Part shown: positions 37,301-49,165 of the stretch, piece by piece | How positions within the stretch are numbered: the first letter of the stretch is position 1 | Layout: each line of letters begins with the position of its first letter | Origin: Lepisosteus oculatus | Lineage: Eukaryota > Chordata > Actinopteri > Semionotiformes > Lepisosteidae | DNA: 64,000 nucleotides | Direction: 5' to 3' | Assembly: GCF_040954835.1 (NCBI RefSeq) | Contig: NC_090709.1 | Span: 39,734,975-39,798,974 of the forward strand | Notes under the pieces: model-generated | Seen by the model: only the letters and a program-made list of their open reading frames with translations | The model's database searches: none | What the model was told of the DNA's origin: nothing | Translations under genes and position numbers: made by a program

Positions 37301-37907
37301 CTCCCACTGTGTCTCCTTTCGCTGCTGACACCACAACACCTCCCACTGTGTCTCCTTTCACACCTGATACCACCACACCTCCCACTGCGTCTCCTTTCAC
37401 TCCTGACACCACAACACCTCCCACTGTCTCCATTCACTGCTGACACCACAACACCTCCCACTGTGTCTCCTTTCACTCCTGACACCACACACCTCCCACT
37501 GTGTCTCCTTTCACTCCTGATACCACAACACCTCCAACTGTCTCCTTTCACTCCTGATACCACAACACCTCCAACTGTGTCTTCTATCACACTTGATACT
37601 ACAACACCTCCCACTGTGTCTCCATTCACTGCTGACACCACCACACCTCCAACTGTCTCCTTTCACTCCTCATACCACAACACCTCCCACTGTGTCTCCT
37701 ATCACACCTGATACCACAACACCCCCCACTGTGTCTCCTTTCACATCTGATACCACCACACCTCCCAGAACACCCTTCATCTGAGGGCTGAGACACGGAC
37801 CCCCCCCCGCCTCGAACCCGAGACTCACCTTCCACCCCCAGTCCCGCAGCCCAGGCCAGGAGGGAGAGCAGGGGGACGAGGGACGAAGCCCGGAGCAGGA
37901 GATCCAT
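34348..37907 (-). CDS. Receptor B: four-Ig activating-type receptor with TM arginine
   Basis: Six exons: leader 37829-37907, V-set 36949-37254, C-like 36137-36439, second V-like 35502-35813, second C-like 34941-35219, transmembrane/tail 34348-34469. Total 1401 nt, 466 residues, all phases matching. Approximate domains: leader 1-26, Ig1 27-128, Ig2 129-229, Ig3 230-333, Ig4 334-426. Ig1 has IVWVF and DSGLYTC; Ig3 has DSGVYLC and sequons NGS and NSS. The helix is entered by SLAVRLSIF, with Arg 437, and ends in a nine-residue tail (KRNSRLTGK) without an ITIM. This is the layout of receptors that signal through ITAM adaptors, so activation is inferred. The ectodomain is nearly that of gene A, while leader, intron-1 minisatellite, TM/tail exon and 3' array match gene C. 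The gene therefore looks like a mosaic. Confidence 0.85.
35825..35935 (-). pseudogene. Remnant of a duplicated V-like exon in gene B
   Basis: Just upstream of the Ig3 exon, the minus strand reads DTVPLGRGERTEW, clearly related to DTVRLGRGDRLQW in Ig3. The beginning with the domain's first Cys and everything after the Trp are missing. No donor is present. A fuller version lies in gene A at 45660-45800. Confidence 0.7.
36455..36835. repeat. Low-complexity CAATCATCATCAATACC repeat in a gene B intron
   Basis: Irregular repeats of AATCATCATCAATACCTTTC fill the intron between the V and C-like exons. Gene A has the same repeat, longer, at 46.37-46.93 kb. Confidence 0.85.
37285..37775. repeat. 39-bp minisatellite in intron 1 of gene B
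   Basis: About twelve units of the same CCCACTGTGTCTCCTTTCAC family as in genes C, D and E are present, with several shortened units. It lies between the leader and V exons. Confidence 0.85.
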
Positions 37908-37964
37908 CCTCGTCTCTCCACAGCGCGGCCGTCCAAGAGGAAGGATGTCAACGACTGCAGCTCA

Positions 37965-38480
37965 GCACAGAGAACGCAGATGTGGACACTGCCGACCGCG
38001 CGCTTCCTGCGCCTCCCCGGACCCACGTGCGCAGCAGAGCCACAGCCGAGACGCGCTCCAGCTGGGGGGGGCCGGGGGCTCCTCTCTCCACAGTTTCTCC
38101 CACCCGGGAGCCCCACAGAGCACACGGCCCCCCGTCGGCGCCCGCTGGAGTTCAGGAGCAGCCCCCATCGAGCGCGCTGCAGGGTCCGCAGGGGAACAGC
38201 CAGCCCCAGGGGGCGCCGGTGAGCCCCCCCCTGAGGTCACCTTGCCTGGCTGAACCCCCCAGCGAACCTACAGGGAGTCCCAGGGACAGCTGGGTGGGCA
38301 CAGAGCCAGACGCCTCTCCTGCCTGAGCCTCAGAGGTGCCTGTTCCTACTGCTCTTCTGTCAACAGTGCCATTAATCACATAATGATCACACACACACAC
38401 ACAGTCTCAGTTCTCCTGGGGGGTGTGTGTGTGTGTGGTGTGTTTCCGCGCTGCTGCATCTTGAGTGAAATCTGAGCACA
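37965..38480. repeat. Duplicated 5' flank of gene B (matches 29590-30115)
   Basis: The match to the gene C flank includes the GC-rich block and the text up to GAGTGAAATCTGAGCACAGT. To the right of about 38.5 kb the two flanks diverge. Confidence 0.75.
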
Positions 38481-38489
38481 GTGTTTCAC

Positions 38490-39250
38490 AATGGCAGGAA
38501 GGACAGAATGCAAGACTCAGAACCACACACAATCACTGACAATGTCTCTCACACACACACACACACAAAATCACCGACAGTGCCTCTCTCTCACACACAC
38601 AGCTACTCACACACAACCCCTGACACAGGCTCTCACACACACAATAAGTGAGAGACTCTCAAGCACAACTCAGTGCGTTAGTTAGTTCTCTGTTTCTTCT
38701 TCTGAGTGCCCTGTTGCACAATGCAGATGACAAAGTGTCTCCACTTCTCCATCTCTGTGTTGTGTGTCATAAAAACACAGTGTTGCACAACAGAGAAGAC
38801 AGCACAGTGTCTCAAGTACTGAACACCTCTGCGCTGTAACAGGTGAGACACACACTGTTGCACAACAAAGACAACAGTGTGGGGCTCGTTTATGTGACAA
38901 CGTCAGGAGGAGATTGGTTACCACGACAACGCCTGGATGACATTAGTTACCGTGATGATGTCGGGGTGAGACAGACCAGGATTAGTTACCGTGACAATGC
39001 TGGGATGAGACAGGAAAAGATCAGTTACCATGACAATGGTGGGATGAGACAGGAAAAGATCAGTTACCATGACAATGAGGGATGAAACAGGATGAGATCA
39101 GTTACCATGACAATGGTGGGATGTGACAGGAAGCTATTAGTTACCGTGACAGTGCCAGGATTAGTTGCCATGCCAATGAGGGGCACCTGAGTGACCGAGA
39201 TCCATTCCAGGTGCCCTGGAGTCCCAGAAGACGCACGGAGAGGAGGAGGC
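38490..39250. repeat. CA-rich tracts and a 39-bp GTTACCATGACAATG repeat
   Basis: CACACA tracts occupy about 38.54-38.65 kb. The dispersed repeat shared with 19.4 kb follows. From about 38.93 to 39.18 kb there are roughly six units of GATCAGTTACCATGACAATG plus GTGGGATGAGACAGG. I see no gene. Confidence 0.75.
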
Positions 39251-39449
39251 ACGGGTTCGAACACCGTCAATTTTAATGGGAAGTAGGAAAAAGCAGGTAC
39301 AGTCAAAGCCTGAACAGTTCGAAAATACAAGCGTCCAGCACAAACACTTCTCTTTCTGGCGGGCTTCGACATACAGGCAGCCCGTTCACGGAACTTACAG
39401 GTCATTTCCACAATTCACAGCTCTTACAAATCGCTCCACAAACCGGCAA

Positions 39450-40610
39450 TACATCTCCTATAGGTACTACTCCTATAGAGATACTGTCATACTGTACCTC
39501 TATATCTTCGACAGCTCTACATCTCCTATAGGTACTTACATACTGTCATACTGTACCTCTATATCTTCTACAGCTCTACATCTCCTATAGGTCCTTATAT
39601 ACTGTCATACTGTACCTCTATATCTACTTACATACTGTAATACTGTACCTCTATATCTTCTACAGCTCTACATCTCTTATATACAGCACATCTCCTATAG
39701 GTACTTATATACTGTCATACTGTACCACTATATCTTCTACAGCTCTACATCTCTTATATACAGCTCATCTCCTATAGGTACTTATATACTGTCATACTGT
39801 ACCACTATATCTTCTACAGCTCTACATCTTCTATATACAACACATCTCCTATAGGTACAGTACTTATATACTGTCACACTGTACCACTATATCTTCTACA
39901 GCTCTACATCTTCTATATACAGCTCATCTCCTATAGGTACTTATATACTGTCACACTGTACCACTATATCTTCTACAGCTCTACATCTTCTATATACAGC
40001 TCATCTCCTATAGGTACTTATATACTGTCATACTGTACCTCTATATCTTCTACAGCTCTACATCTCTTATATACAGCTCATCTCCTATAGGTCCTTATAT
40101 ACTGTCATACTGTACCACTATATCTTCTACAGCTCTACATCTCCTATATACAGCACATCTCCTGTAGGTACTTATATACTGTAATACTGTACCTCTATAT
40201 CTTCTACAGCTCTACATCTCCTATAGGTACTTATATACTGTCATACTGTACCACTATATCTTCTACAGCTCTACATCTCTTATATACAGCTCATCTCCTA
40301 TAGGTCCTTATATACTGTCATACTGTACCTCTATATCTTCTACAGCTCTACATCTCCTATAGGTACTTATATACTGTCATACTGTACCTCTATATCTTCT
40401 ACAGCTCTACATCTCCTATATACAGCACATCTCCTATAGGTCCTTATATACTGTCATACTGTACCTCTATATCTTCTACAGCTCTACATCTCTTATAGGT
40501 ACTTATATACTGTCATACTGTACCACTATATCTTCTACAGCTCTACATCTCCTACATCTCAGGTACTTACATACTGTAATACTGTACCTCTTTATCGTCT
40601 ATATGAATCT
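39450..40610. repeat. AT-rich tandem repeat (CTATATCTTCTACAGCTC)
   Basis: About eighteen imperfect units combine ACTTATATACTGTCATACTG, TACCTCTATATCTTCTACAG and CTCTACATCTCCTATAGG, some with an extra TATACAGCACATCTCC. It separates genes B and A. Confidence 0.9.
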
Positions 40611-40908
40611 CCAACAGATATATACACACACCTCTGTATATTCTATAGCCACATACAAGGATTCTCAAAGCACAATATCGTACACGTCAGTATGCATTTT
40701 GGGTTTTTGTGTGTATGTGTGCGTGTCTTTGTGTGGTTCTTGCGTGTGTGTGTGTGTGTAGGGGCCTGGTATTGCAACAGCACGTGTTTGCGTTCCTACA
40801 TCTCTGCTTGTGTCCACATCTCTCTCTCTCGTCAGTGGGAGCCAGTCGGGGGGTGGGTGGGGGTCCACAGCGCCCCCTGGTGGTGTCTCGAGCAAGACGC
40901 CGCGCTGT

Positions 40909-41345
40909 CTACCTCCCCTCTCTGATGTCAGAGTAAATAACGGCGTCGCTGTCCTCTGGCAGGACGCGTCCTGTCCCGGGTCCTCCTCTCTTGGCCTGGA
41001 AGGCCACGCTGGCGTAGTGGACGTCCTCGCCGCCCCGGACGGGAGAGCTCTGGACGAGCGCGGGGGGAGGGAGAGGGAGAGAGGGGCTCAGCAGGAGCTC
41101 AGCCCCGTCCGCTTCGGGGAGCCGGGGCGAGGGATCAGCGCCGCCGCGGCGGGAACGATCCCGGACCGTGACCGGGGGGCTCTCCTGGCCAGACTCCCCG
41201 CGGGGTGAGGTCAGCGGGGAGGGGTGGGGAAGAGAGGGTGAAGACAGGCGGGCAGGTAGACAGACAGGCAGGCAGGCAGGTAGACAGGTAGACAGGCAGG
41301 CAGGCAGACAGGTAGGCAGGTAGGCAGGCAGGCAGGCAGACAGGT

Positions 41346-41376
<31 letters not shown>

Positions 41377-43313
41377 CGGGCAGAAGGGCAGAAAGGCAGG
41401 CAGGCAGAAGGGCAGGCAGGCAGGTAGACAGGTAGACAGGCAGGCGGGCAGGCAGACAGGTAGATGGGCAGGCAGGCAGGCAGGTAGACAGGCAGGCAGG
41501 CAGACAGGCAGGCAGGCAGGCAGACAGGCAGGCAGGTAGACGGGCAGGTAGACGGGCAGGTAGACAGGCAGGTAGACAGGCAGGTAGACAGGCAGGTAGG
41601 TAGACAGGCAGACAGGCAGGCAGACAGGCAGGCAGGTAGACAGGTAGACAGGCAGGCAGGTAGACAGGCAGGCAGGCAGGCAGGTAGACAGGTAGACAGG
41701 CAGGCAGGCAGACAGGCAGGCAGGCAGGCAGACAGGCAGGCAGACAGGCAGGCAGACAGGCAGGCAGGAGGGGGGTGCGGACGGTTACCGTGGGCTCGGT
41801 GGGGCTGGCGTAGACGATGAGGTCTTCTTCCGTCGTCACGCAGACTCCCGGACCTGCTGGGCGGAGAGCGAGGGGCATGAGAGCACAGCCCAGCCCACAG
41901 TCAGTCGGGACACCAGGACCACCGGTCACGGAGCTGGCGGGATCCCGCGTCGTTCCCGGAGGTCAGTCCTGTCCTCCGCGGCCCACGCCGTGACCTCCAT
42001 CACTCCCCGGGAGCCTGCCCGCCCCACCCGGGACGACCCGGGTCCGGTTCTCCTCGGCTCTCAGGGCGACCCGACTGCAGGCACCTCAGAACTCTGGGTT
42101 CTGCCGTACCCCGATACTCTGTAGACGCGGTGGCGCCTAGCTGTGCATCTCAGTGCACCTGCCCTGACCTCTGACCTTTGACCTGGAAGGCCACGCCCCA
42201 GAGGGGCACGGAGCTGCCCTGCTCTTCCTCAGGACCCGACTCCCTCTGCACGCACGCCGAACCCCGGCCTGACCTCTGACCTTCGACCTGGAAGGCCACG
42301 CCCCAGAGGGGCACGGAGCTGCCCTGCTCTTCCTCAGGACCCGACTCCCTCTGCACGCACGCCGAACCCCGGCCTGACCTCTGACCTTCGACCTGGAAGG
42401 CCACGCCCCAGAGGGGCACGGAGCTGCCCTGCTCTTCCTCAGGACCCCACTCCCTGCACGCACGCCGAACCCGGGCCCGACCTCTGACCTTTGACCTTGG
42501 AAGGCCGCGCCAGGGAGGCGCTCACCTGCCCTGCTGTGCCTCCTCTTGATCAGGAGGAAGGCGACGGTGGCGAGGACCAGCAGCGCACAGAAGACTCCAG
42601 CCACGGACACCGCGGTCGTCACGGGGAACTCGTCCGGGACCTCTGTCACAGTGAAAGTGTGGAAATACCTCAGGCACTGACCCAGCAGCTCGTAGGGTGG
42701 GCAGTATGAAGACCCTTGCGGCTTCACAGTGCCGAGGCTCGGGGTTCAGTTCTGGACCAGCGGCACTGTCTGTGGGGAGTTTGCATGTCCACACATGGGT
42801 TCACTCTGGGGACTCCCATAGTCCGAAGACCTGCGGGCGGGTTCGTGGGCTTCTGGGAAAACTGGCCCTGGTGCGAGTGTGTCCTGTGATGGACTGGCGT
42901 CCTGTCCAGGGTGTGTGAGTGTGTGTGTGTGTGTCCTGTGATGGACTGGTGTCCTGTCCAGGGTGTGTGTGAGTGTGTGTGTGTCCTGTGATGGACTGGT
43001 GTCCTGTCCAGGGTGTGTGTGAGTGTGTGTGTGTCCTGTGATGGACTGGTGTCCTGTCCAGGGTGTGTGAGTGTGTGTGTGTGTCCTGTGATGGACTGGC
43101 GTCCTGTCCAGGGTGTGTGAGTGTGTGTGTGTGTGTGTGTGTCCTGTGATGGACTGGCGTCCTGTCCAGGGTGTGTGAGTGTGTGTGTGTGTGTCCTGTG
43201 ATGGACTGGTGTCCTGTCCAGGGTGTGTGTGTGTGTGTCCTGTGATGGACTGGTGTCCTGTCCAGGGTGTGTGTGTGTGTGTGTGTGTCCTGTGATGGAC
43301 TGGTGTCCTGTCC

Positions 43314-43354
<41 letters not shown>

Positions 43355-46300
43355 TGTGATGGACTGTTGTCCTGTCCAGGGTGTGTGTGTGTCCTGTGAT
43401 GGACTGTTGTCCTGTCCAGGGTGTGTGTGTGTCCTGTGATGGACTGGTGTCCTGTCCAGGGTGTGTGTGAGTGTGTGTGTCCTGTGATGGACTGCTGTCC
43501 TGTCCAGGGTGTGTGAGTGTGTGTGTGTGTCCTGTGATGGACTGGTGTCCTGTCCAGGGTATGTGTGAGTGTGTGTGTGTGTCCTGTGATGGACTGGTGT
43601 CCTGTCCAGGGTATGTGTGAGTGTGTATGTGTGTCCTGTCCAGGGTGTGTGAGTGTGTGTATTGTGCCTGTTGCTTGCTGGAAAACACACAAAACAAAGA
43701 GAGTTTTTTATACTCTCAGTGCGGACAGAGTCTGCAGCCACCTGACAGAAGAGCAGCAGCAGCAGCACAAGTAACTGCTGGAGACCGACGCAGGGTCACC
43801 TGGTTCCAGCGAGACTCCGATGGTCCATTCCTGGGAGACCCTGTGTCCTCTGTCTCCCATCACGCTGCACTGCATCCTCTCAGAGCTCTGCGGCTCAAGA
43901 ACAACGGTGGAGCTGACAGTATTCCCAGTGCGCTCACTGGCGCCGCCCTGCAGGCTGTCCCCGGTACTGTTCCTCCAGAGCAGCCGGGTGGTTTCATCAC
44001 AGGAAGAGGAACAGGTGAGGAGGCAGGTCAGGGTGACGTTGGAGCCCCTCTGCACCACTCCAGAGGGGTCTGAGCTCACTGGAATGAACAGCACGGCACT
44101 AAACACACACTGCACTCTGACCCCAGGCCCTCTCCCTAACTGTGTGTCTGTGTGTCTCATGGAGAGACAGCTGTCTGTGATCTCCTCTCTCTCACTGTGT
44201 CTCCTGTCCTGCTGTGTGTGTTTATGACTGAGGGGCTCCCTGTGATCTCCTCTCTCTCACTGTGTCTCCTGTCCTGCTGTGTGTGTTTATGACTGAGGGG
44301 CTCCCTGTGATCTCCTCTCTCTCACTGTGTCTCCTGTCCTGCTGTGTGTGTTTATGACTGAGGGGCTCCCTGTGCTCTCCTCTCTCTCACTGTGTCTCCT
44401 GTCCTGCTGTGTGTGTTTTTGACTGAGGGACTCCCTGTGATCTCCTCTCTCTCACTGTGTCTCCTGTCCTGCCTTGTGATAGTGGAGACTCCGATAACTG
44501 GGGGGTGGACCAGGTGTCCACGTCTGTAAGGAAAACGGGCCAGCTCCTGTTTGGAAGAACACTTGGGATTTATTCAGACACTGCACTTTGGTCATTGAAG
44601 AGCCCTGTGATGACTAAGGGACACACTTCACTCTCAGAGCCGTGTCCTCAGGTACCGTCCTAAAACAGTTGCTAAAACAACAGGACAGCCCAGAAGCCGC
44701 CCAGACATCACGAGGGAGTCAGGATTCCAAGCTGCAGTGTGTCACTGAGCTTGATCTGTTAGTTCCATTTCTGGAGGAAAATGGCGTGTCCTACAGTTCA
44801 CTCACAGGCGCAGTAAAACAAAAGATATGCGCCCCCCCCCCTATACTGTACTATACCTGTCAGACCAGGCTGGTAACTCCTCAGCGTACAACAGAAATAG
44901 GACGTTGTATACATTGCTCGCAAATACAACGATATAACACTACAAGACGAAATAATATTTGCAGGAAAGGCCTTCACAGTTGTAAGAGGACCAGGGTCAT
45001 TTAGAACCTGTATTTCCGGAACGAAACGCTTAATAGACTCGATATAGACCTGAGCAAGATGGCCGCCATCTATAGCTCAGGAGTACCAGCTGACCCGCTG
45101 CTGGAAAAGGCCTATGCAAGGAGACACGGGCGAGCTACATCAGGACACAGGATATAAATGACCCTTCCCCTGGTCCTCCCACAACAGACATAAACAAAGA
45201 GGACGATATGACTGCAGCCGGTAGCTCATGTCTGTCAGGACACAATCCGCACTCGGATGAACACAGATGACCAGCAGCAGGATCCAAAGGACAAATTACA
45301 GTGAGGGCAGAGGCTCCTGACCTGACAAGGTGTTGAGCTGGATCTCCTGAAGGTTGTCCTTGTTCTGGAGACACAGGTAGACTCCGCTGTCCCCCGTCTG
45401 GACGCTGCGTATCAGCAGGGAGGAGTTGACCGTCATGTCCACTCTGTCCCCGTCCACCTCCATCCCCGTGATCCGACTTCCGTTCCCCAGTAATGTGAAC
45501 AGGGCATGGTAGGTGATGGTGCCAGATCTTCTGAAGCTCCACTGCAGTCTGTCCCCTCGTCCCAGACGGACAGTGTCCACACAGGGCAGCTGCAGGAATC
45601 CTCCCACACTGCTGTACAGGTCCTGGGTGTAATCTGTGGAGGAAGAGCAAGGGACACACTGAGACACTCCCACACTTTCAAGACCAACCCACTCCGTTCT
45701 CTCCCCTCGCCCCAGAGGGACAGTGTCCACTCCTGCTGTCCTAGTGTCCAGCAGTACTCTCCCACTGCTGTACAGGTCCTGGAAGGGATCTGCGGCCTGG
45801 AGCTTGGGTAGGTGACCGAATGGACCCCAGGCAGCAGAGAAACAGAGGAAACCACGATGTCTTAAAGAAGAAAAGGACATAAACGTGAAAAAAGGAGGAC
45901 AGGGGTCATGTGAGAACGCGGTATCGGAGAACAAGGTCGCAACAGGTCAGGGAAATTAAAGAGGCAGAACTGGGACATGACCTGCAAGATGAAGAAGATG
46001 AGGAGGAGGAGGAGGAGAATTTGACAGCTCAGCGCCCACCTGTGAGTACAGAGGTGAAGGTATCATAGGTCTTGAGCTCGGTTCCTTTCGCCAGCACACA
46101 GACCCAGTTCTTGTTGTGATCTGATCTCTGCAGAGTCACTGAGAGCTGACTGTATGTCCTGAAATCTCTGATCTGGGATCTGCCCGTGTCCACCTTCCCC
46201 ACGAGATCCTGATCTCTCCGCCAGGACACAGTCAGTCCCTCGGGAACCCTGGAGCAGCTTCCCAGTCCAGCTCCACAGTCCAGCCCACACCTGAGGGTCA

Positions 46301-49115
46301 GCACACTACCGGTCCGCAGGTTCCCAGAGGGAGAGGCTGTCACTGAGGAAAGAGCACATGGAGCTTCTCATCAATACCCTTCCGATCATCATCAATACCC
46401 TTCAATCAACACCCAGACCTTCCAATGATCCTCAATACCCTTCTGATCATCATCATCATCAATACCTTCCAATCGTTAATCACCATCAAGAACTTTCAAT
46501 CATCATCACACCTTCCGATCATCATCAATACCCTTAGAATAACACCTAGACCTTCCAATCATCATCAATATCTTTCCATCGTTAATGATCAAGAACTTTC
46601 AATCATCAATACCTTCCAATCATCATCAATACCGTTCAACCATTAATCATCATCAAGACCCTTGACTCATCAATAATCATCACTGCCTTCCAGTCATCAA
46701 TACCCTTCAATCAACATCCAGACTTCCGAATCATCATCAATACCCTTCAATCATCATAAATACCTTTCAATCGTTAATCATCATCAAGAAATTTCCATCA
46801 TCATCAATACCGTCCAATCATCTATACCCTCCCGATCATCATCAGTACCTTCCAATATTCATCAATACCCTTCAATCAACATCCAGTTTCCAATCATCAT
46901 CAATATATTTCAATCATCATCTATGCCCTTCAACTGTCAACAAGAGGTTTTGATTATCAGAAGGGAAAAAGAGAGACAGAGATGAGTGAAGGAGAGGCAG
47001 GGAGAGAGAGAGAGAGAGAGATGTAAACTGATCTCCACATGGACACAGACACCGAGAACGGCGTTCTTACAGGAGAGCAGGTAGAGAGTGGCCGTTGTCC
47101 CAGATCGATAATACTCTCTACCAGCATACTGCACACAGGTGTACAGTCCAGAGTCCTGAGGCCTGAGAGATCGGATGTGTAGAGACCAGTCTGGCCCCAC
47201 ACGCAGCCTCCCTGCTCTCTCTGGGTCTCTGACTGTGATCGTCTTATCTTTGCTCAGGAAGATGGGTTCCCCTGGATTTTGACTGAAGACCCACACAATA
47301 GACAATCTGTTCATCTCTTTCAGATTCTCACAGGGCAGACCCACTGACCCCCCCACAGTGGAGTACACAGTCACTCCTGGGGAGACAAAAAAACAGAAAG
47401 AATATTTCACACTGTACACTCTGCACATCTGTCACTGTGAACAGGGGAGTATGAAGGAGGTGATCAGTAGACTGTAGATCTCCAGGTGTCAGTGTGAGCA
47501 GGAGTGTGGAGGAGGTGATCAGTAGACTGTAGATCTCAAGGTGTCAGTGTGAACAGGAGTGTGGAGGAGGTGATCAGTAGACTGTAGATCTCCAGGTGTC
47601 AGTGAGAACAGGAGTGTGGAGGAGGTGATTAGTACTGTAGATCTCCAGGTGTCAGTGTGAGCAGGAGTGTGGAGGAGGTGATCAGTACTGTAGATCTCCA
47701 GGTGTCAGTGTGAGCAGGAGTGTGGAGGAGGTGATCAGTACTGTAGATCTCCAGGTGTCAGTGTGAACAGGAGTGTGGAGGAGGTGATCAGTAGACTGTA
47801 GATCTCCAGGTGTCAGTGTGAGCAGGAGTGTGGAGGAGGTGATCAGTACTGTAGATCTCCAGGTGTCAGTGTGAGCAGGAGTGTGGAGGAGGTGATCAGT
47901 ACTGCAGATCTCCAGGTGTCAGTGTGAACAGGAGTGTGGAGGAGGTGATCAGTACTGTAGATCTCCAGGTGTCAGTGTGAACAGGAGTGTGGAGGAGGTG
48001 ATCAGTAGACTGTAGATCTCCAGGTGTCAGTGTGAACAGGAGTGTGGAGGAGGTGATCAGTAGACTGTAGATCTCCAGGTGTCAGTGTGAACAGGAGTGT
48101 GGAGGAGGTGATCAGTACTGTAGATCTCCAGGTGTCAGTGTGAGCAGGAGTGTGGAGGAGGTGATCAGTACTGTAGATCTCCAGGTGTCAGTGTGAGCAG
48201 GAGTGTGGAGGAGGTGATCAGTAGACTGTAGATCCCCAGGTGTTAGTGTGAGCAGGAGTGTGGAGGAGGTGATCAGTACTGTAGATCTCCAGGTGTCAGT
48301 GTGAGCAGGAGTGTGGAGGAGGTGATCAGTAGACTGTAGATCTCCAGGTGTCAGTGTGAACAGGAGTGTGGAGGAGGTGATCAGTACTGTAGATCTCCAG
48401 GTGTCAGTGTGAGCAGGAGTGTGGAGGAGGTGATCAGTAGACTGTAGATCCCCAGGTGTCAGTGTGAGCAGGAGTGTGGAGGAGGTGATCAGTAGACTGT
48501 AGATCTCCAGGTGTCAGTGTGAGCAGGAGTGTGGAGGAGGTGATCAGTAGACTGTAGATCTCCAGGTGTCAGTGTGAGCAGGAGTGTGGAGGAGGTGATC
48601 AGTAGACTGTAGATCTGTCCCCCCGCGGTGAGTCAGCGAGCCCAGCCCGCCCTGCTCGGCAGAAGAGGAAGTGATGAAACCGGCAGAGCGCAGGGGCGGG
48701 AGCCGACCTCTCGTCACGCGGATGTCGGGCAACATCCTAACCGTCGCCAGCTGCCCTCGCGGTCCCGGCCAGCGCGCACTACCCTCGGGGCGACGGGACG
48801 AAACGACCCGCTGCCGAGACGTCGGCCAGGGCCCAGAGCTGACCCTCCTGTCCCACCCTCTTGTTCCGAACTGCTGCCTCTTGCTCAGACAGGGACCAGG
48901 TGTCCCAGATATTAGAGACAGCGGCACCTGCGCCTGTATCTGTGCCCGTCCGTCCGCTGAACATGGTTTCCAACAGGCACAAGGCAGGTTCACCTTGGAC
49001 AGGACACCAGTCCATCACAGGACACACACACACTCACACACCCCGGACAGGACACCAGTCCATCACAGGACACACACACACTCACACACCCTGGACAGGA
49101 CACCAGTCCATCACA

Positions 49116-49165
<50 letters not shown>

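Noticed and set aside
41135-41929. A 264-codon frame rich in CLPACLPV repeats
   Set aside because: It is the translation of a CAGG/TAGA tetranucleotide tract. It overlaps the real 65-nt exon in the same strand but not as a continuous coding exon.
42724-43768. Three overlapping frames of about 300 codons rich in His, Thr and Asp
   Set aside because: They are translations of the SINE-tail minisatellite and GT tracts in all frames; the same holds for 48671-49849.
47430-48620. CRISPR-like regular spacing of repeats
   Set aside because: The whole unit repeats with no unique spacers, and the context is a vertebrate intron, so it is a minisatellite.
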